Assembly: GCF_000282375.1 (NCBI RefSeq)
Contig: NZ_AKJK01000015.1
Location: 20,458-84,457 of the forward strand
DNA: 64,000 nucleotides
Direction of reading: 5' to 3'
From: Pseudomonas sp. GM50
GTDB taxonomy: Bacteria; Pseudomonadota; Gammaproteobacteria; Pseudomonadales; Pseudomonadaceae
The position numbers and the translations under genes were made by a program. This document shows, one piece after another, positions 37,301 to 47,393 of this stretch (the first letter of the stretch is position 1; every line of letters begins with the position of its first letter). Under the pieces are notes generated by a model, which was given only the letters and a program-made list of their open reading frames with translations, searched no databases and had not been told where the DNA came from.

Positions 37301-40300
37301 CGCCGGACTCTGAGAAGTTGACCACCCACAGCGTCTTTCCACCTGTCGACGACGCAGGGTTGGCAGTGGCTGCCAGCTTCAACGATGGTTTCTTGATCTG
37401 CGTGGTGCCCTGGGTCTGTGTCGATGCGGGACCGGTTGCGATTTTCAGCCCCGGGAAAGTCTTCTCGAAATCAATCGCGAACTGTTGGAGCGATCCTTGG
37501 TCGACTGCCGTCAAGCCGGCAAATGGCTGGGCCGGTATATCGGTCCGCGCTGAAACGACATGTGGCGCCCCTGCGAAGGCCGGAGCCAGCAGGGCCGGAT
37601 CGCGGCTCATCGTCAGGGTCACGCCGAGACTGAGGATTGCCTTGGTTTTGGCCGGAGTAACCGACGCCATCACAGAACCGGTCAGCGGCGGCGCCAGCAG
37701 CGTACGGGCATTCACCGAAACACCGGACGCCGCAGCGGCAACATCGGCCACACTGATTTGTGTCAGGTTTTGCGCCAATCGGTCGGCGTTGATACGCGCT
37801 GTCAGCAGGCCAAAGGTGTCGTTGGCATACGTCTGGTATTGGGTGCCATCAATGGCAATAGTCATGTTGGCGGGCAGGAAACCTGGCAACGAAGCACAAG
37901 CCGAAGCAAGGCTGCCGTCATCCAGGTTGTAGCGGGACGCCACGTCATGGAGGGTGTCACCGCTGAGCGAGGTCATTGCCGGAGCGACAATGGCGGCCCC
38001 GGCCGCGATGATCCCGGCGAGCCCGGTTATCTGGGCCATGAAGTCGCTGACGCTGAGACCGAATGCCAGCGCCAGCTCGTTGATCGTCGATGTCACGGTC
38101 GGCGTTATCGTCCGGCCATTGAGGTTAATCGCCACCGAAGCGAACAGGCCGGGTACGTCACCATTGTATTGAGCGACCCCGTTCAGGCTCCAACCCGGAT
38201 ACTTGGCGATAATGTCGGAAAGTGTCTCAGTACCCGTTGCGCCGTAGAGGCTGGCATTGATGCCGATGTTGTTCGCCAGGTACGGGATGGCAAGCAGGGC
38301 CGAGTCCAGGAATGGCACCGAGCGGTTCTGATCAAGTACCGAGCCCACATCGCTGGCATGCGCCCCGGCGATATCCGCCAACGTCTCGCCCTCCGCAATA
38401 GAAACCGGCAGCGTCTCGATGAACAGAGCGGTGTTAACCCCCCAAATGCCGGGTACCTCAGCGTTGCCCATAAGGAACTGGGCTTCAGGTGTGCCCGTTG
38501 CACCGGATGGCGCGCCAAAATCGTTGACCAGCGACGTCAAGGTGTCGTTCGAGTTGGACAGCACGCTTGAGATCGTGAGCACCGTGCCCACCGGCCAGAT
38601 GTCGTCCAGGAACTCATTGGCCCCGGCGACTTCAAGCACGGTGACGACTGCCTCCTGATCACCGCTGTTGCTGCGCACCTGCTCAGTGAAGCTGGTTGCT
38701 GCGTCTTCCAGCGTCACGCTGGCCGTTGTCTGGTAGCTGTACTGGCCCGTTGTGTCGGAATAGGTCAGCGTCAGGTCTGCGCTGAGCGGCACCGTCGAGT
38801 TCGGCGTCACCAGCCCCGGAACACTGCCCGGGCCGTCGACCACCAGGGTGCCGACCTGAAGCCCGATCGCACTGAGGGACAGCCCGGCCGAGCCGACAGT
38901 GGCAGACCGTACGGCTGTGTGCACCATTACATCCTGGGCCACGTTTACTGCGGCATTGTTGTCCGCCAGCGTGGCCAGGTCGATGGCGCCGTCCAGGCGA
39001 GTGACGATGGCTTGAGGTGTATCGCCGGACAGCACCAGATAATTGTTCGGAACAGCAAGTTGGGTCCCCTGCCCCCACAGCAGATCGGCCCGGGCAGCCG
39101 CGTTGTATTGCCCCAGATTGGAGACTGACACCGCATAGCCGGTGGAGCTCTGCGACAGCGTCAGGTTCAGCAACGCCCCAATGTCCTTGTAGCCATTGGC
39201 CCCCAGCGTTACCGGATCAACGACCAGGCCCTGCGCGCCGGTCAAGAAGACATAGGCGGAGTTCGCCAGGCCGAGGAGACGAACGCGAGCCGTTTCGCCA
39301 ACGTTTTGCGCATCAGCGACAGTGCCTAGCGTCGTGCTCAGCCAACCGGTCACATCGGGCTGTTGCAGCTGGTAAGAAACGGTTTGATAGGTTGCCAGGG
39401 CACCGCTGGCGCGAACGGCCGGTGCGGTTGACAGCTCGGCACTTGGCGCGCCTCCCACCATCTGCAGCGGAGAGTTGTCCGGCAGGAACTGCGTCGGCGA
39501 AATCGAAACGGTGACCGCCAGATTGTTGTCCCCCGATACCGGAGAAGAGAAGCGATAAGCCGCCGTCGCTGAGGGCCATGCCCCGACTGAAACCATCTGG
39601 TCGGTGTAGCCCAGCGCCTGATCGGTGGCGCTCAGAACCGAGCCGTTGGTGCGATTGCCGAGTACATCCTGGAACGCAAGCGCGACCTCGGACATCGCAT
39701 TGGCGCTGATGCCCGCATAGGGGTTCAACGCCGGTGGCGGCAACGGAGCACTATCGATGGAATGGTTGACCTTCGCAAAGGCAAGCACCGACATGACCTG
39801 CTGGTAGTCCCAGGGGGCATCATCGTTCTCAGTTGTGGGGCCGGCGGGCAGCCCCTCATTGCTGGCCTTGAGGGCAGTCGTTTCTGTGATCTGGAAGCCG
39901 AGCAGGTTGAAGAGCGTGTTCAGCGCCTGCTGATCGGTTTCATCTGCTGGATCGACGGGCTGTGGGTTCGCCCGGGTGACGTCGAAACCGATGTGCCCTT
40001 GCGGCAAGGTCGCGGTGAGGTTGAGTGTGCCGCCCCCTACAATGATGGATTGGCCGACCGCCAGGATCTGCGCGTCCTGGTTTGTATCCGCAATCAGTGA
40101 CAGATCGATCGCCTGGGCAGAAGCGATGCTGCCAAAGGTGTCACCGGCCTGAATGATGTAGTCAGCCTTGGTTGGGATCGTGAGTGTCGCCCCGACCAAG
40201 AGCAGATCAACAGTGTTGAGATTGAGAGCGGCCAGCGCCTCTGGATCGAGGAAGTCATATTCCTGCGAGATGGATGCCAGCGTATCGCCGGGCGCGACGA

Positions 40301-43300
40301 TCTGGACCGGGTTACCGGAGAACTGAAGATCATTGCCGGGCTGGAGCCAGCCAGTCACCTGAGCTTTTTCCGTTGCAATCGCGGCAACCGTCACACCAGC
40401 GCGCTGCGCCAGGCTGAGGAAACTGTCAGTGGCCAGCGCTGCGACCTGGCCGGACGCTCCCGTAACGGTGGTTCCCGGCACCATGCTTCCAACAACGGTC
40501 TGGTTCAGCTCAGCCAGCGAGACGGCATCAAGACTGACATAAGAGGCATAGAGCTGCGCCACACTGGCAAGCGTGTCTGAGCTCGTGACCTCGTGGGTCA
40601 GCGCCTCGAAGAAGATGTTGTGAGTACCGGCATCTACGTTGTCACCGATCAGCGCCACGTTGTTGAAGGCGTACGCTACCGGGCTACCCGCCACCTGATT
40701 GTCGGCGACCACAATGATCTGAATGGTCGCCTGGGTTGCGCCAGTGAAAAGGGTTTGAGGCAACCCAGCCGTTCCGTCAGTCGTCACATAGCGCAAATAG
40801 TAGCCACCGGATTTGACCACACTGCATTCCCACAGCAATTGCAGGAAGTTAAGCGAATTGGTGGGTTCAAGATCGGCCAGCGGCGTTTCCAGCAGGCCGG
40901 TATTGAGCATGCGAATCGGTGTTTTGCGCAGAGTGAGTTGCGGCGCGCCATGGCTTTCTGTACTGAGGTTCGTCTTCAGGATGAAGCTGTCGGTGCGGCT
41001 CAGCATGTCGGAAACCAGAACGCCAGTCGTGGTGGAGGAGCTCTGATCCGGATAGGCAATATAGAGAGTCGCGGTCTCGCTGTTGGTGGTAAGGAATTCC
41101 CACAGTGCCAACAACCGCTGCATCCCCGCTTGATCCGCTCCGGCGACCATATAGATGCCGTCGGGCGCGTCAGGGATCGTCTGAATGTCGATACTGATCG
41201 AGGTCGCGTAGCAGGCGTTTTCGAGGACAACGCTCTCGATGCTGCCATCGGACACCGTGGTGCCAGATTTTGGCTGGTACAGCAGCGTGCCGGTCGGACT
41301 GGCGGCAAGGGCCGATATCATGGCATCGGGCAGCGTCCACAACGACGGCTGCACCACTTTCTGGCCAGTCGGGATGATGTCCGCCGGAACTTGCGGGGTC
41401 ACCCAGAGATTGATCGCGCCCACTGATTGGCAATCGGCCGTGTAGGCAAACTGCGGCAATGCAATGACTTGGGAGACGTCGGGTTGGAAAGTAAGCGTTT
41501 TGAAGCTATTGATCTGGTCGACTTCTGGCTGGACCAGCGGCATGACGGCAGCGCTGGGGTCGACGGACACCCACGACGCACCTGAACTGCCGATTTCGAT
41601 GTCGTATCCAATGGCAACCGCGCCCAGCGGATACTCCTGACCGACAAGGGCATAGAGCGGGTATGCCGCCGTTGCCGATGGGGCTGGCTGCCCAGAGAAC
41701 TGCGGCGCCGGGGCTCTCAGGCCACTCATCATGAAACGGCTGGTCATGTTCAATGCATCGGTGAACATCCCCATCACCGCCAGGTTATGGGTGAGCACCG
41801 ACAAGCGCATGCCGGGGATAGCAACGACAGACAGGGTCAACATCTTCGACGTGGCATCGACCATAAAGAGGCCGGTGACCAAGGCAATGCAATCGGTCAG
41901 TTGTTCGAGGGAAAGATCATAGGCCGCAGATATGCTGCTCAGCGTGTCAGTGGCCGCTATCGAATGGCTTACATTCGGTGCTGTCAGTGATGCCCGGGTT
42001 GCCAGAAGCGATGCCGACCCTGAAGCAGTGCCGTCTGCGATCAACTTCGCAGAGACTTTATACTGGCGCTGGATGTTGCCGAAGCTGCTGGCATACGGAA
42101 TGTTGATGATCTGGCCGACCGTCAGCGGGGCCGTGGCGACCAGGGTGCCATTCCACTGCTGCAAGCTCTGGATCGCCGCCGCCTGGGTTCGCTCATCGGC
42201 CGCGAAGAACGCTGCGGCGATAGAGGTCAGTGTATCGCCCGTTGTGGCCGCATAAGGCAGGATGAAACTGCTGCTGGTTGGGGCAGTGACGGCCGGCAAG
42301 CTGACGGTCTGGCCGATATCAAGGCTGATTGCAGCGTTGTTGCTGAGCAGTTGGGAGAGCGTGAGGCCTGGATACGACGCGGCCACCTTGGCGAAGGTGT
42401 CTCCACTCTGAACCGTATAAATCGTGTTATTCGTGGTGGTCTGCGGGATCGAGAGCGTCTGACCACCCGTAAAGGTCAGGTTCGGATTGGCCGTGGTCAG
42501 TGTCGTCGGATCGAAGTCAGCGACACGGTCGTACCAGTAACCGATGATTGAGTTGTAGGTGTCCCCTGCTCGGGTCACCGTGGTCAGATCGCCGAGCAAA
42601 ATGGACTGGCCCGGGTTTATCACGGTCAGGCTCTCGGCGTTTGTCGTCACCAATTGCTCGGCGGTGACGCCAAACTGGGCCGCCAACGAGGTGATGCTGT
42701 CGGTTGATTTGGCCGTAAAGGTAATGTCACCGAGGGCAAGCGTAACCGCGGTATTGAGGACGTTCTGTGCGGACTGATTACTGGCGGCGACCATATAAGG
42801 TGTCACCTGCAGGGGCACCAACAACTCCGTCCCGGCCGCCAGGGGATTAAAATCGACGTCTGGGTTGGCGGCTTTCAGCGTGCCTGAGTCGATGCCAAAA
42901 TCTGCGGCGACCGATGCCCCACTTTCACCGGCAATGACAGTGTGCAGGATGCGCATCGCCGGAATCGTGAGCGCGGTCCCGGCCGCTAGATTGCCGAAGT
43001 CCACGCTGGGGTTGGCGGCCTGAAGATCGGCCTGAGAGACGCCGAAACATGCACTGAGCCCGGCCAGAGTATCGCCGGTCTGGCTGGTGTACGTGAGCGT
43101 AGTCGTGGGGATGAAAATCGTCTGGCCGACAGTCGGGTCAGCGCTCTGGTAGTCCGGGTTGATAGCCCTGAGATCCGCTTCGCTCACACCGAATAAGTTG
43201 GCAATCGAGGCAAGCGTATCGCCGGTACGTACCGTGTAGTTGTTGGTAAAGCCGTTGGCGATCGACGTCAGCGAAGCCGCTGCGCTCTGGGCTTCGTCAA

Positions 43301-46300
43301 GTTGCAGGTCGAGATCAGCCAGCAGACTCTTGGCCTGCTGCATCAGCCCCTTGGTCAGCATCTGAAAATAGTAGCGGAATATGATGGTTGCCATTGAATC
43401 CGGCGTTTCCATCAATTCCTCGGCCCGCAGGGCTGAGCCCGTATTACGGGCGGCGAACTGCGCGGCCAGGTCGGCAAAATACTGTTGGATCGTCTGTTCG
43501 TAATCGCCTTCCGGCACGCGATCAGACAAGAAATTTATGGAGAAATCAGGGGTAGACATCGTCAGTTCGGGGATCATGGCCATCAAGGCCATGGGGATCT
43601 CTGTGCCGGGATCCGTTGCCGGCCGAGCCGCGACCGCAAACTGGATGTTGTTGCTGGTAAACAGCGCCTCCAATGCGCTGTAGGTGAAGATCGTGGACGC
43701 CACATCGTTCAAGGACAACGCGTCAAGAATTTCATCGATCAACGCAGCCGAAAGAGTTTCCCGAACGTGACCGATAGCATCCGTGATCCAGTCGGTGACA
43801 AATGTCAGGAACTGGTTGGTACCTGAGGCGGGATCCGTCGACGTCTCCATACCCAGCAGCAGGGCAAGTACCGGGTTCATGCCGGGACCAGGAAAGGTCG
43901 GCGCGCCCGGGAAACTGAAGTCGCTGGGTAACGCCTGGGAGATCAATGGAATCGCCGTCAGGTTGACCGTAGTCGTCGCTGTCAGGTTGAGTCCGGACCG
44001 GCGCAGCAGCACGCCGCGCTTTTGGAGGCTGCGAGCGGGTCGGCTGCGCAGCTTCGCGTAGGGCCGCTGGCGCAGCACCGGGGGCTGTGTCCGGTAAGAG
44101 CCCCGCAGGATGCTCTGAGGGTTTGAATTCGAGGCAATAAGCCAAGGGGTGGTGGAGTCTGAGCCTATGGTGAAGCTCTCGGTGATGGTCGCCGAGAAGG
44201 AGAAACGAATGCGGATGAAGACGATCTTGATCGAGACACTGACACGCACGCCTGCACTGATCTCAAGCAAGATGGCTTTGTAGCTCTCCAGGTTTAGAGA
44301 AACAGAGGCATAGACGGTCAAATTGACGCTGGCCTGGATGATTCCGAAGTCGACGGTCGCATAGACAATACCGACAACCGCCACGGTTCCGCGCAGATGC
44401 AGGTAACGCTCTGGCGACAGGCTGGCCGAGGTCGGATTGAACCAGGCAAGTACCCCCTGAACCTGTCCGCCGACGGTAATGCTGATGCCACCGGACAGGA
44501 TGCCCAGTGAGATGGTTTTTCCGACGCCGACCTGGAGTGCCAGACCGAATTCGAGAACCGGCGAGAAATTGCCGTTCGAGATGACGGGCACATTGGTCGA
44601 GGTCGTCCCGTTGAGAACCGCAAAATAAAAGCCGCCGTAGCCGATGAACGGGAAAACCTGGACCGAGCCGGATCTGGAAAAATCAGTAAGACTGGGCGGA
44701 AAACCAACATCCACGCGGAAGTTTCCGTTGGTATAGATGTCCAGAGTGACGATTGGCAATGTGATCGAGACTTCGCCCATCTCGATGTGTCGCATGGCAT
44801 CGGGCAGCGTCAACTCGATGTGGTAGACGCCAATGGTGTCGCTGATCTTGCGGTACAGGATTTCGAAACGAAGGCCCGCCAAAGAACCTGCCCGGCTGCC
44901 GGAGAGCTGGATCAGCAGGCCGTAGAGATTGGGGTCGTTGAAGACGACACTGAGCTGTACCGTCGACATCGCGGTAAACCGGGTTCCAATCAGCCAGTTA
45001 GAGCCCGCGTCATAGGAAAGCCCCGGTAATTGCGTGGCCGGATTTTGCTGTGGGTTGCCCGTTGGAACCAACGCCTTTTCAAGGGCCTTGATGACGCCAT
45101 CCATGGTTGCCGGTGGTGTCTCTCGCAGCGCCATGCGCTGACCAAGGCCAAGGTATTCGAGATCGAAGCTTTGGGTGCCGGCGCCGGGCACAACGGGCGG
45201 TGCCTGGTTCAGTGGGTCCCAACTGAGTGGCGCGGCACCGTTCTGGCCGTAATCCTGACCCAGGAAGCTTCCGCTGAGCTGGAGGTCGAACTTCGACTTG
45301 CCGTACTGTTTGCTGTACTTCAGGACAAAATTAGTGAGTTTCATGAAGCCCAGATCGACGCTGAGATCCATGTCGACTTCAATGTTCTTGGTCTGGAGAT
45401 AGACCTTGACCGTCAGGTTCGGCAAGCCGATTTTTTCCAGCACGTCCCACGGTGAGGAAAGCGAGATGTTCCGGCCGGGGTCGGCGAATTCCAGCAAAAA
45501 GCTGAACAGGTCGCCGACGGTGCTGTTGTTCAGACTAACGGCAACGTAGGTGTTGGCGGCTACCTGGTTGTCTTTGTGATAGGTGACCGACAGGCTCTTG
45601 TAGCTGAAGATAATATCAGTGGTGGTCGGATCAAAGAGGTAGGCCACGCCCAGGATCATGCCGTTGATGTCGACGGTGCCCCGAACATAACCGGAATACT
45701 GTGCCGGATCAGTGGAGGTCACGCGGCTGGATCGCAGCATGAACTCAGCCACGATCGACACCGGTAAAATGTCCAGTTTCCACATCACCTGGACGTTGAC
45801 CATGTAGGTGTTGTTGCTGGTGTCGAGTTGGCACTGAAGGTAGTTGATGGTGATGTCTGGTACGGCATCGGCGATCCAGGGCAGGAGCTGACGCGCGACA
45901 TCGGCGATCTTCATCGGTGTGTCCGGCGACATCGTACCGGTTAATACCCACCCCGCTGAACCGGAGCTGTTGTAAGCCGTTGCGTAAAACTCAGAACTTA
46001 GAAATACAAATGAAGTCGAGAGTTGAGCCGTTGTTTTCGCTGCCGATTTGTTGATCGTAAGGCCAAGACTGTCAATCTCGATAAGCGTAATTCCGCTACC
46101 CAGATTGATCGACCAATCATCCGTGGTAAAGAGCGCTTGGCCAGTGAACGAATAGTATCCGTTGTTGACATCCACGGTGGCGCTCAGCGTGTCGAACACA
46201 CAACCGCTTTGCGGGATGCCCGTTATACCGACAACGGAAAGCAGGTCAGAAACGTCGATAGCGTTGTTGTTGTAGAACCGGCCGATCAATGAGGGAACGG

Positions 46301-47393
46301 AGACACCTGCGTAGAAGCTAAGGGTCTCGTTACCGAAGAAATGGAAGTTGCCTCCGACGCTGATGCTCAAACTCAACACATTGGTGAGCACCATAGAGAA
46401 CGAGAACTCGATGCTGTCCAGGTTCGCCGCATTAAGGGGGAGTAGCGAGACAGACGTGTCCTCGACCACTTTCGTCGTCATCACGGACGATGTGGCGCCG
46501 CCATAGGCCAGCGATAACGATATGCGGGTAACGTTGAGTGCACTGCCGAGGGGAAAGCGCGGCGGGACATAAGCGGCGAGCTGAGTGCCGACGAACAGCG
46601 CCGCGAGGCTCGAAAGATCCGGGATATTGAGCTTCCAGCCGTCCGCGGTGCCGAACACCGGACCGGTCCCATCGTTGACAGGCAAGACGCTCGCCATCGA
46701 GACGGCACTGACTGCCAATTGCCCGGCCGGGATCTCGCCGACCAATTGGCCCGCGCCACCGGAAGACGAACTCGTCAGCGAGATTTGGGCCTTAAAGGTG
46801 AGCAGCCCGGCCTGTGCGGCGGTGATGGCTAGCTTGTTTGAGAGCGAGAAAACAGGGCATGTCGTGCTGGGCGCGGCCCAGCTTGTGATTGCACCGGTCA
46901 CCGCTGAAATGGAACCGCTCCAGAGTTTGGCATAGGTCTTGGGAGGAACCGGCACGCCTGAAAAGGTCAGAGTACTGCCCGATGCTGCCGACGCCGCAGT
47001 CAGGCTGGCCCCCGTGAAATCATATTGACCCGGAACATCGTTGGCGATCTTGGCGAACGCGACACCCAGCACCTGACCGTCACCCAAAGTGACCGCGAGG
47101 GATAGTTCCGCCACGCCACTGCTATCGACACTGAACACGGCGGTGGCAGCCGGCTTCGTGAAGCCCATGAAGGTCCCGGTCAAGGTGCCAACAAGTGTGA
47201 TGACCGTGCCCGGCGGGGTAGCGCTGATGAGTGCCATTTCGAGACTGGCGCTTGGAAACAGCGTGGTATCACTGAGCAGCGCTGTAAGAGGTGCTGATCC
47301 CAGTTGATTGTTGGCTGGAAGGGCCAGGCTCGTGTTCGAAGCGTTCAGGTAGCCATAGGTGTGGAGGCTGGTCCAAAGATCCTGGATGTTCAT
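34377..47393 (-). CDS. Giant 4338-residue protein with about 20 LysM-like repeats
   Basis: An intact 13-kb frame. Residues 1-1100 are rich in beta strands with alternating hydrophobic residues; about 1100-1130 is Arg-rich (RQRPYAKLRSRPARSLQKRG); 1140-1380 looks mostly helical. LysM-like repeats begin near 1385 (NYTVRTGDTLASIANLFGVS, then YTSQTGDTLAGLSACFGVS) with about eight in a row to 1800, more at 2265-2455, single ones near 2785, a group at 2995-3235 and more at 3580-3720. Several are degenerate. Beta-rich domains lie between them, and a final domain covers 3720-4338. LysM units bind peptidoglycan or chitin. No signal peptide or membrane segment is visible, which is odd for such a protein. 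It starts inside the stop of the 1208-residue gene (ATGA). Function unknown. Confidence 0.85.
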   Translation of the reverse strand: MNIQDLWTSLHTYGYLNASNTSLALPANNQLGSAPLTALLSDTTLFPSASLEMALISATPPGTVITLVGTLTGTFMGFTKPAATAVFSVDSSGVAELSLAVTLGDGQVLGVAFAKIANDVPGQYDFTGASLTAASAASGSTLTFSGVPVPPKTYAKLWSGSISAVTGAITSWAAPSTTCPVFSLSNKLAITAAQAGLLTFKAQISLTSSSSGGAGQLVGEIPAGQLAVSAVSMASVLPVNDGTGPVFGTADGWKLNIPDLSSLAALFVGTQLAAYVPPRFPLGSALNVTRISLSLAYGGATSSVMTTKVVEDTSVSLLPLNAANLDSIEFSFSMVLTNVLSLSISVGGNFHFFGNETLSFYAGVSVPSLIGRFYNNNAIDVSDLLSVVGITGIPQSGCVFDTLSATVDVNNGYYSFTGQALFTTDDWSINLGSGITLIEIDSLGLTINKSAAKTTAQLSTSFVFLSSEFYATAYNSSGSAGWVLTGTMSPDTPMKIADVARQLLPWIADAVPDITINYLQCQLDTSNNTYMVNVQVMWKLDILPVSIVAEFMLRSSRVTSTDPAQYSGYVRGTVDINGMILGVAYLFDPTTTDIIFSYKSLSVTYHKDNQVAANTYVAVSLNNSTVGDLFSFLLEFADPGRNISLSSPWDVLEKIGLPNLTVKVYLQTKNIEVDMDLSVDLGFMKLTNFVLKYSKQYGKSKFDLQLSGSFLGQDYGQNGAAPLSWDPLNQAPPVVPGAGTQSFDLEYLGLGQRMALRETPPATMDGVIKALEKALVPTGNPQQNPATQLPGLSYDAGSNWLIGTRFTAMSTVQLSVVFNDPNLYGLLIQLSGSRAGSLAGLRFEILYRKISDTIGVYHIELTLPDAMRHIEMGEVSITLPIVTLDIYTNGNFRVDVGFPPSLTDFSRSGSVQVFPFIGYGGFYFAVLNGTTSTNVPVISNGNFSPVLEFGLALQVGVGKTISLGILSGGISITVGGQVQGVLAWFNPTSASLSPERYLHLRGTVAVVGIVYATVDFGIIQASVNLTVYASVSLNLESYKAILLEISAGVRVSVSIKIVFIRIRFSFSATITESFTIGSDSTTPWLIASNSNPQSILRGSYRTQPPVLRQRPYAKLRSRPARSLQKRGVLLRRSGLNLTATTTVNLTAIPLISQALPSDFSFPGAPTFPGPGMNPVLALLLGMETSTDPASGTNQFLTFVTDWITDAIGHVRETLSAALIDEILDALSLNDVASTIFTYSALEALFTSNNIQFAVAARPATDPGTEIPMALMAMIPELTMSTPDFSINFLSDRVPEGDYEQTIQQYFADLAAQFAARNTGSALRAEELMETPDSMATIIFRYYFQMLTKGLMQQAKSLLADLDLQLDEAQSAAASLTSIANGFTNNYTVRTGDTLASIANLFGVSEADLRAINPDYQSADPTVGQTIFIPTTTLTYTSQTGDTLAGLSACFGVSQADLQAANPSVDFGNLAAGTALTIPAMRILHTVIAGESGASVAADFGIDSGTLKAANPDVDFNPLAAGTELLVPLQVTPYMVAASNQSAQNVLNTAVTLALGDITFTAKSTDSITSLAAQFGVTAEQLVTTNAESLTVINPGQSILLGDLTTVTRAGDTYNSIIGYWYDRVADFDPTTLTTANPNLTFTGGQTLSIPQTTTNNTIYTVQSGDTFAKVAASYPGLTLSQLLSNNAAISLDIGQTVSLPAVTAPTSSSFILPYAATTGDTLTSIAAAFFAADERTQAAAIQSLQQWNGTLVATAPLTVGQIINIPYASSFGNIQRQYKVSAKLIADGTASGSASLLATRASLTAPNVSHSIAATDTLSSISAAYDLSLEQLTDCIALVTGLFMVDATSKMLTLSVVAIPGMRLSVLTHNLAVMGMFTDALNMTSRFMMSGLRAPAPQFSGQPAPSATAAYPLYALVGQEYPLGAVAIGYDIEIGSSGASWVSVDPSAAVMPLVQPEVDQINSFKTLTFQPDVSQVIALPQFAYTADCQSVGAINLWVTPQVPADIIPTGQKVVQPSLWTLPDAMISALAASPTGTLLYQPKSGTTVSDGSIESVVLENACYATSISIDIQTIPDAPDGIYMVAGADQAGMQRLLALWEFLTTNSETATLYIAYPDQSSSTTTGVLVSDMLSRTDSFILKTNLSTESHGAPQLTLRKTPIRMLNTGLLETPLADLEPTNSLNFLQLLWECSVVKSGGYYLRYVTTDGTAGLPQTLFTGATQATIQIIVVADNQVAGSPVAYAFNNVALIGDNVDAGTHNIFFEALTHEVTSSDTLASVAQLYASYVSLDAVSLAELNQTVVGSMVPGTTVTGASGQVAALATDSFLSLAQRAGVTVAAIATEKAQVTGWLQPGNDLQFSGNPVQIVAPGDTLASISQEYDFLDPEALAALNLNTVDLLLVGATLTIPTKADYIIQAGDTFGSIASAQAIDLSLIADTNQDAQILAVGQSIIVGGGTLNLTATLPQGHIGFDVTRANPQPVDPADETDQQALNTLFNLLGFQITETTALKASNEGLPAGPTTENDDAPWDYQQVMSVLAFAKVNHSIDSAPLPPPALNPYAGISANAMSEVALAFQDVLGNRTNGSVLSATDQALGYTDQMVSVGAWPSATAAYRFSSPVSGDNNLAVTVSISPTQFLPDNSPLQMVGGAPSAELSTAPAVRASGALATYQTVSYQLQQPDVTGWLSTTLGTVADAQNVGETARVRLLGLANSAYVFLTGAQGLVVDPVTLGANGYKDIGALLNLTLSQSSTGYAVSVSNLGQYNAAARADLLWGQGTQLAVPNNYLVLSGDTPQAIVTRLDGAIDLATLADNNAAVNVAQDVMVHTAVRSATVGSAGLSLSAIGLQVGTLVVDGPGSVPGLVTPNSTVPLSADLTLTYSDTTGQYSYQTTASVTLEDAATSFTEQVRSNSGDQEAVVTVLEVAGANEFLDDIWPVGTVLTISSVLSNSNDTLTSLVNDFGAPSGATGTPEAQFLMGNAEVPGIWGVNTALFIETLPVSIAEGETLADIAGAHASDVGSVLDQNRSVPFLDSALLAIPYLANNIGINASLYGATGTETLSDIIAKYPGWSLNGVAQYNGDVPGLFASVAINLNGRTITPTVTSTINELALAFGLSVSDFMAQITGLAGIIAAGAAIVAPAMTSLSGDTLHDVASRYNLDDGSLASACASLPGFLPANMTIAIDGTQYQTYANDTFGLLTARINADRLAQNLTQISVADVAAAASGVSVNARTLLAPPLTGSVMASVTPAKTKAILSLGVTLTMSRDPALLAPAFAGAPHVVSARTDIPAQPFAGLTAVDQGSLQQFAIDFEKTFPGLKIATGPASTQTQGTTQIKKPSLKLAATANPASSTGGKTLWVVNFSESGVGMTYKVNTSGVRYFGVTPLSTVAWNNTVEVPTYSSDKGLVWTGKQQAFRAADPDQWNQQFLAAIDLLLSPSYAVSGSSDSKVAANIADVIAAKGGIATGMSGIVAPILGTDGTGLDEAQATLKQQLLTTLSSAYSVQTLVQIDLDVQGRGAGDDPTTAPQLSGNLVAGVIRTPDDAASVANPNQPFAPLAARAQVSQSFLAQTIFYVPNIIRPGLTVSYTGAPDTYTTTGSDTLNTIAGFFKVKLPGDLPAGMTLAATDESLFLGSTAINVTSYGVPASLATITDVAAWMNVEIADVVDANAERTGFFAAGSTVTIDSTAFTPSATDTLEVIANHFGGQEQFSDNLADIDAGTLPGSYTLNSLAPPRGIQNVPQMSIATAKGALSTSGSRITTLFGVKDPAIQKSVVLNLDYQVSQMEFDLHSVDGIQGYKSSSWLNFIVPIVNGADTDGEVGQIQVPVPLRGYPGPAIISDQSASNATTTPEPTKVLAQWDYGFTTKRQYAAQDQMTLEVRFNQTSDDSADALSYANAPKYESVIEVLAAFSAVWPAISADLAQLPDTSVGTASPAAANAVAALADLAVRLQNAWSGVPAMKLFAGLPEKTFTYLMSTLTRGVPAHISGVTLDRTGQMTDFSVDPDDFLFVTDASYQFDLNNGVVPAVLATEFEGYGFKLSGKQTIKPAVAGSGNTDWLIVDPQGTQTIIDGQQKPQVFTAPQTYRLTLSGTGASAVIKVYRQILWPGLKYVPAGNGEGAWLNASQAGTRLAFSLEKEQALVSDQLELDYDFYRLNLLLLQNASGGTSISRNANLIAGAQINPLFIYKTPVAKFPTRITPLLSHIETVPMTGPDLTSALSNFFETLVASQAQALPGTIRQMRIGAAYWQSVDGKTDPTTPGSLSFRNPLVLVPTVQFNVDTDWQASGLVGALASAMTNSAAQMGITAAAPGQWVLDVLVYSYVDGADKLTGILDIQNQIYPA

